DNA of 64,000 nt from JARRKU01 sp963675565 (lineage in GTDB: Bacteria > Desulfobacterota > Desulfobacteria > Desulfobacterales > Desulfosarcinaceae): NCBI GenBank assembly GCA_963675565.2, contig CAXXYD010000002.1:434001-498000 (forward strand). Direction: 5' to 3'. A model generated the notes under the pieces. It was not told the DNA's origin, ran no database searches, and saw only the letters and a program-made list of their open reading frames with translations. Below are positions 1 to 7,620 of this stretch, in pieces; within the stretch, counting starts at the first letter, position 1, and the number at the start of each line of letters is the position of its first letter. The position numbers were made by a program, and so were the translations under genes.

Positions 1-1
1 C

Positions 2-625
2 TTCAAGAACTCCTTTTCGGACCTCATGGAAGAAACCCCCATCGCCAAGCTGGGCACCGAAGCGCGCATCCGTAAAGCCAGCCCGCGGGTGGCCGGTCAG
101 GCCGTGGCCCAGCGCAGCCTTGTCGCCATGCAGGCCAAGGGTGGAACTTCCGGCGGCATCGGCCTGGCCAGGGTAAGCCGCAATGTGGGCTCGGGCAGCG
201 GCAACGGACTGGGCGGCAGCGGAATCGGAAAAGGCGGCAGCCGCGGCAACGGTGCCGGTTTCGAGGATGTGGAAAGCTCCCTGGCCGATATCGCCGAATC
301 CGATCGTCCTTTGAGCGACGGCCCCGGTTCCGGCCGCACCGACGAAGAGATACAGATCGTCTTCGACCGTTACAAGGCCGCGCTCTATCGGATATACAAC
401 CGCGAGCTGCGCAAGGATCCGACCCTCAAAGGTAAGATCCTGCTGCGCATCAGCATCGAAACCAGCGGTTCGGTTTCCCTGTGCAAGGTGGAGAACACCG
501 ATCTGGACTCGCCTGAACTGGTGGCCAAGATCGTAGAGCGCATCAAGCGGTTCAACTTCGGACCCAAAGAGGGGGTGCCGGAGATCACCATCTTATACCC
601 CATTGACTTCCTGCCGGCAGGCTGA
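2..625 (+). CDS. TonB/AgmX C-terminal-like energy-transducing protein (5' end outside window)
   Basis: The reading frame is open from the first bases, so the N-terminus (probably a membrane anchor) lies upstream. The visible part has a Gly/Ser-rich low-complexity linker (about residues 35-80 counted from the Met at 26). A folded C-terminal domain of about 90 residues follows, with the pattern I..V..RYKAALYRIYNREL and GKILLRISIETSGSV. This is typical of the AgmX/PglI-TonB C-terminal family, which couples inner-membrane proton channels to the outer membrane or a trans-envelope machine. An ExbB/TolQ-type channel gene starts about 107 bases downstream, which supports that role. The actual partner is unknown. 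Confidence 0.75.
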   Translation, partial: FKNSFSDLMEETPIAKLGTEARIRKASPRVAGQAVAQRSLVAMQAKGGTSGGIGLARVSRNVGSGSGNGLGGSGIGKGGSRGNGAGFEDVESSLADIAESDRPLSDGPGSGRTDEEIQIVFDRYKAALYRIYNRELRKDPTLKGKILLRISIETSGSVSLCKVENTDLDSPELVAKIVERIKRFNFGPKEGVPEITILYPIDFLPAG

Positions 626-681
626 GCGTTGCATTAGACGGAGAGCATACACCTGCGGCATTTGCAGCTCAAGGGGGAGAC

Positions 682-732
682 GTGATCGAGCAGAAGATAT
701 CGATTGATGAAGAAATGATAGGAGATAAGTAA
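682..732 (+). CDS. possible 16-codon leader ORF coupled to the ExbB-like gene
   Basis: A GTG at 682 is preceded by AAGGGGGAGA (671-680) and opens 16 codons. The reading frame ends in TAA at 730-732, overlapping the ATG of the next gene (TAATG). The good Shine-Dalgarno and the overlap suggest translational coupling. The peptide itself resembles nothing I know, and a chance ORF is quite possible. Confidence 0.25.
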   Translation: MIEQKISIDEEMIGDK

Positions 733-1418
733 TGCAATTGAGCACCATGTTGGCATTTTTTCAAAAGGGCGGCATGTTCATGTACCCCATTTTGTTAGTG
801 TTTATCATCGGCATTTCCATCGCAGTGGAGCGCTGGTTCCAACTGGCCCACATCCGCAGCGTGAACCGCAAAATGTGGAACAAGCTTTACCCCATGCTGA
901 TCAATGGCAAGTTTACAGCCGTCCGCCAGGCCCTGGGCAAGGATCAATCCACCATCTCGCAGATGTTGGGCATGGGCCTGGCCCGCCACAGCGGCGCCCG
1001 GCGCCGTGAAGATGTCGAGATCGCCATGGAAGAGGCCATGATGGAGATTATTCCCCGCCTTGAAAAACGCACCCCTTACGTGGCCCTGCTCTCCAATATC
1101 GCCACGCTGCTCGGGCTGCTGGGCACCATCATGGGGCTCATCGAAGCCTTTACCGCAGTGGCTGCCGCCAACCCCGCCGAAAAGGCCGACTTGTTGTCCG
1201 CCTCCATTTCCGTGGCCATGAACACCACGGCCTTCGGCCTGATGGCTGCCATTCCCATGCTGCTGATGCACGCCAAGCTGATCTCTACCACCGGACAGAT
1301 CGTCGATAGCCTGGAAATGGCATCCGTCAAGGCATTGAACAGCATTGCCACCTACCAGGAGTCCCACAAAAAAAAGGAAGAACCGGAGCCGGAAGAGGCT
1401 GGATCCGAGATTGTTTGA
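732..1418 (+). CDS. MotA/TolQ/ExbB-type proton channel protein
   Basis: The 228-residue inner-membrane protein belongs to the ExbB/TolQ/MotA family, which with an ExbD/TolR-like partner converts proton-motive force into mechanical work. A first hydrophobic segment lies at about residues 15-35 (MYPILLVFIIGISIAVE). A cytoplasmic loop follows, then two long hydrophobic helices containing LLSNIATLLGLLGTIMGLIEAF-type sequence and the conserved small-residue stretch MNTTAFGLMAAIP. The tail is acidic. GGAGATAAG lies just before the ATG. It follows a TonB-like gene, and no ExbD gene is visible, so that partner may lie upstream of the window. Confidence 0.9.
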   Translation: MQLSTMLAFFQKGGMFMYPILLVFIIGISIAVERWFQLAHIRSVNRKMWNKLYPMLINGKFTAVRQALGKDQSTISQMLGMGLARHSGARRREDVEIAMEEAMMEIIPRLEKRTPYVALLSNIATLLGLLGTIMGLIEAFTAVAAANPAEKADLLSASISVAMNTTAFGLMAAIPMLLMHAKLISTTGQIVDSLEMASVKALNSIATYQESHKKKEEPEPEEAGSEIV

Positions 1419-1426
1419 ACAAACGG

Positions 1427-2092
1427 TCAGAACGTCCCGGTGTCGGACTTGCCCCGGGCCATCGATTTCAGGTAGCTGTCAACCACGTGTGCAGGGTCGA
1501 TGTGCAGAATTTCAGCATAGGATTTCAAAAACTGCTTCAAATAGATTTCAGCCGGTAGGTGTTCGAACTGGTCGGCCTCGATCATTTTCAGGATGCCGCT
1601 GCTGATTTTGGTAATGGCATTGATTTCCCGGATTTCGATGCCGTAAGCCTGCCTGAGCTGCTTCAGCGCCTGGCCGGAAAGCAGCTCTGCAGAGGCAATG
1701 GCGTCGCTGATTTGCCTGATCTCAGGTGAGCCGGCACGTTTCTGGACCCATTGGTTCAGGCTTTTCTCCTGCGACAGAATCGGCGTGTCTGTTAAAACGG
1801 CCGTCTTTCTGTGGACCTGCCCGGAAAACAGGGCCACATCCACCTGGCCGCTGTCGATGAGCATATGGTTGTAGGCGGCTCTCTTGTCCGCATCGACCAG
1901 GGTATCGAAAGCTGTTTCAATGGCCTGCAGCAAGGCCTCCCGCTGATCTTCGGAAAAAAGCGAATAGGTGGCGATGCTTTCTTCTTCGTACATGGCCAGC
2001 GCCTCCCGGTAGGCATGCTTGATCTCATCGGTACGCGCATCGGGAGGAACCTGCAAAACCTGGTAATAATTTTCATTTTCGAATGTTTTCAT
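1427..2092 (-). CDS. J-domain-like protein fused to a RodZ-type helix-turn-helix
   Basis: Residues 1-75 resemble a DnaJ J-domain (YYQVLQVPPDARTDEIKHAY, then AFDTLVDADKRAAYNHML). The HPD tripeptide needed to stimulate DnaK is absent: the region between the helices reads MYEEESIATYSLF. Residues about 135-215 match the HTH_25 domain found in RodZ and cytoskeletal adaptors (LSGQALKQLRQAYGIEIREI, YLKQFLKSYAEIL). No transmembrane segment follows, so this is probably a cytoplasmic adaptor rather than a co-chaperone. Its ATG overlaps the stop of the MinD-like gene upstream (ATGA), which indicates co-translation. Function unknown. Confidence 0.75.
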   Translation of the reverse strand: MKTFENENYYQVLQVPPDARTDEIKHAYREALAMYEEESIATYSLFSEDQREALLQAIETAFDTLVDADKRAAYNHMLIDSGQVDVALFSGQVHRKTAVLTDTPILSQEKSLNQWVQKRAGSPEIRQISDAIASAELLSGQALKQLRQAYGIEIREINAITKISSGILKMIEADQFEHLPAEIYLKQFLKSYAEILHIDPAHVVDSYLKSMARGKSDTGTF

Positions 2093-3009
2093 AACACCTG
2101 CTGCGCTGAAGCCGGAGATAGCTGGCGCTCGGTCAGCAACTCGGCAATTTGTCTGAGTTTCAATGCCGTGGTGGTGTCCGGGTAGTTTTCAATGTACAAT
2201 TTTCGTGCGTAGATTGAATCAATGACACGCTCGTCGAAATCGACCCGCCCCCAAAATTCGAACGGGGAATAAAAATGGCGGTTACACACGGTGGTTATTT
2301 TTTCGCCCAATTCGGCATCCGCACTTTTACGAAACTGATTCAGGATCAATTTGAATTCAAAGCGGCCAATGCGCTCTTTCAAAAAGGACTCTTTGTCAGG
2401 ATCGTATTTGACGACGGTTTCAAAAATCTCCTGGGCCCTGAGCACACTGGAATCCGAACCCAGAACCGCAGTTTTGACCTGCGCATTGAAATCGTGCTGC
2501 TTGATAAGCCGTTTTAATTTTCTCAGATAGGCCGCTTTGATGAACCGGAAAGTATTTTCAATGGAAGTGGGCTCGGGAGTGCACACAAAGACCCCCTTGC
2601 TGGAAGTCAGGAAAAAATCAAGGGTGTTGAAATTGGTCCCGGCGCCCAGATCGATGAGCACATAATCAAAGGGCAGCTTCTGGATGGCATTGATCAACTT
2701 GATTTTCTGGGCGTAAAACAGGTTGGCAATTTCCATGGAGCAGTTGCAGGAACTGATGATGAAAAGATTGGTGATGCGGGCCGGGACCGCCGCATTTTCC
2801 AGATCCGGCGCCGATTTATCCAAAAAACGGTCCAGGCCGACCGTGGGCGCCGGCATCCCCAGAAAAGTGTGCAGGTTGGATGCCCCCAGGTCAAGATCGA
2901 TCAGGGCGACCGTCTTGCCGCGTTTGGCGATCAAAGCCCCCAGGCTGGCGGAAATAAAGCTTTTGCCGACCCCGCCCTTGCCGCCCCCGATTGGATAAAT
3001 TATCGGCAT
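2089..3009 (-). CDS. MinD/ParA-family P-loop ATPase
   Basis: The 306-residue ATPase begins with a deviant Walker A motif (PIGGGKGGVGKSFISASL). VALIDLDLGASNLHTFLG (switch/Walker A') and YVLIDLGAGTNFNTLDFFL (Walker B) follow. The family includes FlhG, MinD and ParA, which position cell structures or plasmids on membranes or DNA. I place the start at 3009 because GGGAACGGGAGC precedes that ATG and the P-loop follows at once; an upstream ATG at 3102 would add an unlikely basic extension. It is translationally coupled to the J-like/HTH protein, so the two probably act together. The target is not evident. Confidence 0.85.
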   Translation of the reverse strand: MPIIYPIGGGKGGVGKSFISASLGALIAKRGKTVALIDLDLGASNLHTFLGMPAPTVGLDRFLDKSAPDLENAAVPARITNLFIISSCNCSMEIANLFYAQKIKLINAIQKLPFDYVLIDLGAGTNFNTLDFFLTSSKGVFVCTPEPTSIENTFRFIKAAYLRKLKRLIKQHDFNAQVKTAVLGSDSSVLRAQEIFETVVKYDPDKESFLKERIGRFEFKLILNQFRKSADAELGEKITTVCNRHFYSPFEFWGRVDFDERVIDSIYARKLYIENYPDTTTALKLRQIAELLTERQLSPASAQQVL

Positions 3010-3569
3010 AAGCTCCCGTTCCCGGGGGTCGCCGGCACGCCGCTGACTGAGGAATTTCCCATGGTGGTGCCTCTCAAACCGCTGTTCGCCAAGTTCACCC
3101 AAAAACCATGTAGAAACCGAAACAGGAAGGGCCCGGCTTCGGGCTGTCCCTAAAAGGGCCCCATGGTCATCCGATGCGAAGGTAGTTTCGAGATGTAAGT
3201 GGTGCGTTTCCAGTTGTGGTTCGCGCTGCGCGAGGGCCTGATCATATAAATGGCAGAATTCCTCAACGCGTCACTCGAAACTCGCTACTGACAACTTGAC
3301 AACTGATCTTTCGCCTCTGTCTGTGACCTGACCGCCAGGACCCGGTTTGACTATTCAATAAACAAATCCAATAAAGCGGAAAATGGCCATAAAGTCAATG
3401 CCCTGAAGGAATCCCCGAATTGCCGCCGAAATTCATGATACCGGGCCTTGTAATCTTTCCTTCCATACCGGCACATTGACTTTTTCCTCCGGCGATTCCA
3501 TATAGTCACGACCATGGTCCGTTTGCAACGCGACAGAAACGAAAATAACAGGAATTCCGGCCGTCCGAC
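3010..3569. other. intergenic region without a recognised gene
   Basis: About 560 bases lie between the divergent MinD-like gene and the pseudouridine synthase genes. A GC-rich imperfect hairpin around 3129-3160 (GGGCCCGGCTTCGGGC) is the only structure I see. A 75-codon minus frame at 3351-3578 has no convincing start signal or family resemblance. Confidence 0.4.
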
Positions 3570-4322
3570 ATGACTCAATGTTTACCCCCATGTTCCGGTT
3601 TTTGCACCCGGTGCCAAACCAGCCATACGCTCCCCGCGGAAAGCGCGAAAACCGCGGCCCTCGGTCTGATCCGGCGGCTGGACCGGGAAAAGCGGCTCGA
3701 TTTTCATGTGCCGCCCGCGCAAGCCGATCCCCGGTTTTCCACCGAACCGCTGTTTGGCGCGGCCAGAGGCAAAATGTTCGGCATTATGGTGTGCCGGCGG
3801 GCCGACAGATCCGTGATGACCGTAAAGGCATTTTCAGGCCAATATAACGGTGAATGGGAAATTGAAGGCTGGGCACCCCCGCTGTTTGATCTGAAGCAGT
3901 GGCACAGGGTGAACGACGATACCGAAAAAGCGATCAAAATCATGGGCGAACGCATCGACACCATGGAAAAGACAAACCCGCGGAGAACGGAACTGGTCCG
4001 AAAGCGGAAAAAGCGCTCCAGCGATTTGATGAAAGCGCTTCACCGGCTTTATACACTCCACAATTTCCGATCCCAATGCCGTCTGCTTGCGGACGTCTAT
4101 GCCGGCGGCAACGGCATACCCAACGGCACCGCCGATTGCTGCGGGCCGAAGTTGCTGAATTTCGCGGCGCGCAACGACCTTCGGCCGCTGGGGCTGGCGG
4201 AGTTCTATTACGGCCGGCAAAACAGGCAGGGCGACAGGGTTCACGGGAACTTCTATCCGCCCTGCCGGGAAAAATGCGCACCCATACTGGGCTTCATGCT
4301 TTGCGGGTTAAACGGCGCATAA
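3570..4322 (+). CDS. RluA-associated N-terminal domain protein (split from the synthase)
   Basis: This 250-residue protein resembles the N-terminal half of the long (about 550 aa) RluA-type synthases of Vibrio and Shewanella. Shared features are RGKMFGIMVCRR, an AFSGQYNGEW strand, a coiled coil (about 110-155), GIPNGTADCCGPKLL, LRPLGLAEFYYG and FYPPCREKCAPILGFML with paired cysteines. There it precedes the catalytic domain in one chain. Here a TAA at 4320-4322 ends the frame, and the next gene continues in the same frame 12 bases later. The start at 3570 has only a weak ribosome site. It may be a nonsense-split gene or a genuine two-subunit form. Confidence 0.75.
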   Translation: MTQCLPPCSGFCTRCQTSHTLPAESAKTAALGLIRRLDREKRLDFHVPPAQADPRFSTEPLFGAARGKMFGIMVCRRADRSVMTVKAFSGQYNGEWEIEGWAPPLFDLKQWHRVNDDTEKAIKIMGERIDTMEKTNPRRTELVRKRKKRSSDLMKALHRLYTLHNFRSQCRLLADVYAGGNGIPNGTADCCGPKLLNFAARNDLRPLGLAEFYYGRQNRQGDRVHGNFYPPCREKCAPILGFMLCGLNGA

Positions 4323-4334
4323 AGGAACAGCCAC

Positions 4335-4970
4335 TTGAGCCTTGACATTGTTTATCAGGATACGGATCTGGTCATCGTCGACAAACCCTCCGGATTGCTT
4401 TCCGTCCCCGGCCGCGGCGCCGATAAGCAGGATTGCGTGGTCAACCGGGTAAAGCGGCTGATTCCCGGCATCATGGACCAGCCCGCGGTCCACCGCCTCG
4501 ACATGGCCACCTCCGGCCTGATGGTCCTTGCCAGAAGCGCCGACATCCACAGGAACCTCTCGCAGCAATTTGAAAGAAGGTGGGTGGAGAAAAAATATCT
4601 CGCTCTGCTCGAGGGGATCGTTGAAGCGGCTGCCGGAGAAATCCGTCTGGCATTCAGGCTGGATCCCGACAACCGCCCCCATCAGGTGTATGACCCCATC
4701 CAGGGCAAACTGGGCATCACCCGATGGAAACGGTTAAGCGTAAACGGGATCACGACACGCATCGAATTTACCCCGCTCACCGGCCGGACCCATCAGCTCA
4801 GGCTGCACGCTTCCCACCCCAAGGGTCTCGGCACACCCATCGTGGGCGATCCACTCTACGGCAACGGCAAAAAAGGGGACCGGATGCTCCTGCATGCCGC
4901 CCAACTGCAATTCCGTCATCCAGGCAATGGTCAAACAATGCATATCGTGTCAAAGGCACCCTTTTTTTAG
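4335..4970 (+). CDS. RluA-family RNA pseudouridine synthase
   Basis: The 211-residue catalytic domain of an RluA/RsuA-superfamily synthase isomerises uridine in rRNA or tRNA. The catalytic Asp lies in HRLDMATSGLMV. Other family motifs are DLVIVDKPSGLLSVPG near the N-terminus, EKKYLALLEG, and GRTHQLRLHASH followed by IVGDPLYG. I use the TTG at 4335, which has AAAGGAAC upstream. The frame is continuous with the preceding gene through one stop codon. Homologues are commonly fused to that upstream domain, so the pair probably works as a complex or derives from a fused ancestor. Confidence 0.9.
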   Translation: MSLDIVYQDTDLVIVDKPSGLLSVPGRGADKQDCVVNRVKRLIPGIMDQPAVHRLDMATSGLMVLARSADIHRNLSQQFERRWVEKKYLALLEGIVEAAAGEIRLAFRLDPDNRPHQVYDPIQGKLGITRWKRLSVNGITTRIEFTPLTGRTHQLRLHASHPKGLGTPIVGDPLYGNGKKGDRMLLHAAQLQFRHPGNGQTMHIVSKAPFF

Positions 4971-5231
4971 GAAAGGACGGTTTGTTAACAATAAGGGAAA
5001 AGTTAACGAAGGCTGGCTGACATCCGACTGGTTTCATCTCTGGACGGTGATACTGGTAAAGTATCTGTGATTTGACACGTTTTGTTGGAATGGTATGTAA
5101 ACACACGCTTTGACAGATACGATTATTATGGGATACTCTCACACTAACTGTATTTAGATCCATTCCGTACTTAAATTAGCTCCAAAAATATTTTGTAGGC
5201 TGAAATATGCATTTTTTGTCTTTATTTGGGT

Positions 5232-5288
5232 TGCTAACAAGACGTCTATTTTACATTCTCATATGGGACAAGAACGAGACGTCTATTT
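5232..5288 (-). other. attC-like site D, 3' part (interrupted by a group II intron)
   Basis: Reading the minus strand, the segment after the intron carries AGACGTCT twice and ends in TGTTAGC (plus-strand TGCTAAC at 5232-5238), an R' box close to GTTRRRY. The other half, with GCATAAC, lies beyond the intron at 7533-7546. The arms pair only partly, so this is the weakest complete site of the array. It marks the distal end of the CHAT cassette. The 261 bases between it and the synthase gene hold nothing I recognise. Confidence 0.5.
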
Positions 5289-7532
5289 CCGGGTAAAGGC
5301 ACCGGTTGCCCGGCGCCCTCCCCACAGATCCGGACGTGAAGATTTCCCTCATCCGGTTCCTCGGTTTCAGCCCTTTTTACCAGGCCGTCAACCAATCAGG
5401 CGACACCCCGATTGGCGCATAACTTTGCTGCCCTGCAAGTCCTCAGATATTGTGAACTATTCGGGGAAGCGGCAGGGGGTAGTTCTTGAGCATTCTTTTA
5501 AATTTCTCGTGACTAATGCGTCCATCCCTGTGGCGCTCTCCGAGCCAGCGTTTCCACGCTTTTGCAGCGTATTCGTACACCACCTCCAGCACCTTATAAT
5601 TGCCCCGCACCCCAAAATACTGGTAAAACCCCCGAAGTTTGCTGCATAGCATCTCATGCTGCTTTTCCATGGGATCATGCCGATTTTCCTTGCACCAGTT
5701 CCACAACATCCGCATAAAGCGATTTCGCCGTTTGCGGGCGGTTTGTTTCTTTATCACCCAGTTGCCCTTGAGACTTTTGCCCCAATAAAAGGTAAACCCC
5801 AGATAGTAAAAGGTTCCCCTTGATTTGCCTCCCTGCGACGGCTTGCCAAATGGTATCAATTGGGTTTTTTCCGGATGTAGTTCCAGCTTGTATCGGTTGA
5901 ACCTCTTGGGCAGCACCTCCATCAGTCGTTCCGCGTCCGATTCTAACTGGAACCCCATGATAAAATCATCGGCAAAACGTATAAGGAAACCCTTGCCCTT
6001 CAATCTCGGTAGCACCTCTTTGACATACCAGTCGTCAAGCACATAGTGCAGGAATATGTTACTGAGCGCCGGTGAGATCACCCCGCCCTGGGGAGTTCCC
6101 TTCTCAGGATAAATGACTTCTCCGCCTTCAGACACACCGGCATTTAACCACTTGCCGATGAGACGGTGGATGCCGCCATCGCTTACCCTAAGCTTGATTG
6201 TCTCCCGCAGCAATTTGTGGTCGATGTTGTCGAATAGTCCCGTGATATCCGCACTCAATATCCAGTTGACGTTCAGTTGGTAACACGTTTCACGTAGCTC
6301 GGCCAGCGCCTGGTGCTGGCTGTGGCCGGATCGAAATCCGTGCGAAAATCCATGGAAGATCGGTTCGTAGACTGCACCCAATAGATTTACCACCGCCTTC
6401 TGAACAATCTTGTCCTCCAGCGCGGTTATGCCTATGGGGCGCTTCTTGCCGTCCTCCTTGTCAAGCCAGATGCGCTTGACCGGTGATGCAACGTACTGAC
6501 CTCTACGCAGCCGTTGATATAGATTATAGAGGTTTTCTTCAAGGTCCTTGGCGTACTGCCTTGCCGTCACCTTGTCTACACCGGTGGATTCATTCTTGCG
6601 CAGTTGACGAAACGATTTTCTCAGCAAGGACAGATCGATCCTGTGCGCCAGAGACGTAAACACCATGTCCGGCTCTGCCTGTGCCAGTTGCTCAATGCGT
6701 ACAAGCGAGCACTCGCCCACCAGCAGTGGGGCCCTGTCCTGTGTTCCGCTGTCTGAACATTTGCTGGAATTGCGCGCGACCTGCGCCGCAATTCCCTGGT
6801 TGTCCGTTGATATGGTTTGTGATCTCTGAGTATCTCCCATAGTTCCTACCAGAGAAACGTTATGCCCGGCTTCACCTTCCCTGCAGTGGGTCGCTTGGGC
6901 CTTGCTTCCCCACCTTTCCGTCCGTACCTACCGGACTTCGGTACTATGATCCGCTAAGACTTCCGAATGCTTGTCCCGGGTTTGTTCGCTTCTGGCTATC
7001 CGCCCCCGGTACCCTGCCTGTCCCGGCAGGGCCACATTCGGATCTCCCCAGTTTCCGAGCGACCCCTGTGAGAACATGCCCTGGTCTCAGACCCCGATGG
7101 TGACCTGTGCACTTGCCATAACGTATACAGGTCTGCTGCCTTCCGCCAAATTCAGAGCGTCGGCTTTCCCCGCACGTGGCGGATTATCCAGTTGGACCAC
7201 CATTATACATTTTTCGGGGCTCAATACAGAGCCTGCAATCTTGCTCCATCCAGCTCCGGACTCCCGTTGCCGGTTCTGCCCGTGGATTTCGCTAATGAGC
7301 TGTTGGCTAAACTTTGCTCATGTGGGACTTTCGCGGATCAACCGCTCACTGCCGAAGCAAGCTCCGCTGTGAGTCTTACTGTTCAATCCTTTCTCCTCAG
7401 TGCCAGGGCAAGCCCTGCAATGAGGTGCATAGCTTCATTGCGCTATGTGCGATCACCCACTGGGTAACAGTATCGAATTTCACCTACCTTTCAGTAGCGT
7501 CCCAACGATTCGGACTTTCCTGGGCGCGAGAA
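5287..7532 (-). mobile_element. group II intron, copy 1 (about 2.25 kb)
   Basis: The segment matches 14384-16629 at a constant offset of 9097 bases wherever I compared it, and both encode the same reverse transcriptase. Its 3' part on the minus strand folds like domain V (GAACCGGATGAGGG, then CTTCACGTCCGGATC). A domain VI hairpin (GGGCGCCGGGCAACCGG) and a TTTACCCGG end follow. The 5' end reads CTCGCGCCCAGG. Boundaries are uncertain by about six bases because target bases can be shared. It interrupts attC-like site D. The long 5' leader (6841-7530) would hold domains I-III. Confidence 0.85.
5443..6840 (-). CDS. ltrA: group II intron reverse transcriptase/maturase, copy 1
   Basis: The 465-residue intron-encoded protein has reverse transcriptase blocks in order: STGVDKVT (about 85), KKRPIGITALEDKIVQ (about 132-147), SADITGLFDNIDH (about 196-208), GTPQGGVISPALSNI (about 248-262) and the catalytic FADD (289-292). 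A basic thumb/maturase region follows, ending RGNYKVLEVVYEYAAKAWKRWL. I see no HNH endonuclease domain, so mobility would rely on RNA-templated insertion at replication forks or structured DNA. It is identical to copy 2 at 14540-15937 and very different from the plus-strand intron protein nearby. Confidence 0.9.
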   Translation of the reverse strand: MGDTQRSQTISTDNQGIAAQVARNSSKCSDSGTQDRAPLLVGECSLVRIEQLAQAEPDMVFTSLAHRIDLSLLRKSFRQLRKNESTGVDKVTARQYAKDLEENLYNLYQRLRRGQYVASPVKRIWLDKEDGKKRPIGITALEDKIVQKAVVNLLGAVYEPIFHGFSHGFRSGHSQHQALAELRETCYQLNVNWILSADITGLFDNIDHKLLRETIKLRVSDGGIHRLIGKWLNAGVSEGGEVIYPEKGTPQGGVISPALSNIFLHYVLDDWYVKEVLPRLKGKGFLIRFADDFIMGFQLESDAERLMEVLPKRFNRYKLELHPEKTQLIPFGKPSQGGKSRGTFYYLGFTFYWGKSLKGNWVIKKQTARKRRNRFMRMLWNWCKENRHDPMEKQHEMLCSKLRGFYQYFGVRGNYKVLEVVYEYAAKAWKRWLGERHRDGRISHEKFKRMLKNYPLPLPRIVHNI

Positions 7533-7546
7533 CAGGTTTGTTATGC
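7533..7546 (-). other. attC-like site D, 5' part (R'' box)
   Basis: On the minus strand this reads GCATAACAAACCTG directly before the intron. GCATAAC fits the R'' half-site with its AAC core. Nine to ten bases separate it from the insertion point, almost the same as at site C. It lies about 75 bases downstream of the CHAT gene stop, where a cassette attC is expected. Confidence 0.5.
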
Positions 7547-7620
7547 GCTTTTTATAGATTTGGTTAATATACTTGAGCACAAATCAATTAATTTCCATTA
7601 CCAATTTCTTCCTACACGCA

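Noticed and set aside
3351..3578. 75-codon minus-strand frame
   Set aside because: No ribosome site, unusual composition and overlap with the start of the RluA-associated gene.
6971..7467. Plus-strand frames of 91-133 codons within intron copy 1 (and the same at 16068-16564)
   Set aside because: They lie in the structured 5' leader of the group II intron, antisense to it, and their exact duplication reflects the intron copies rather than genes.
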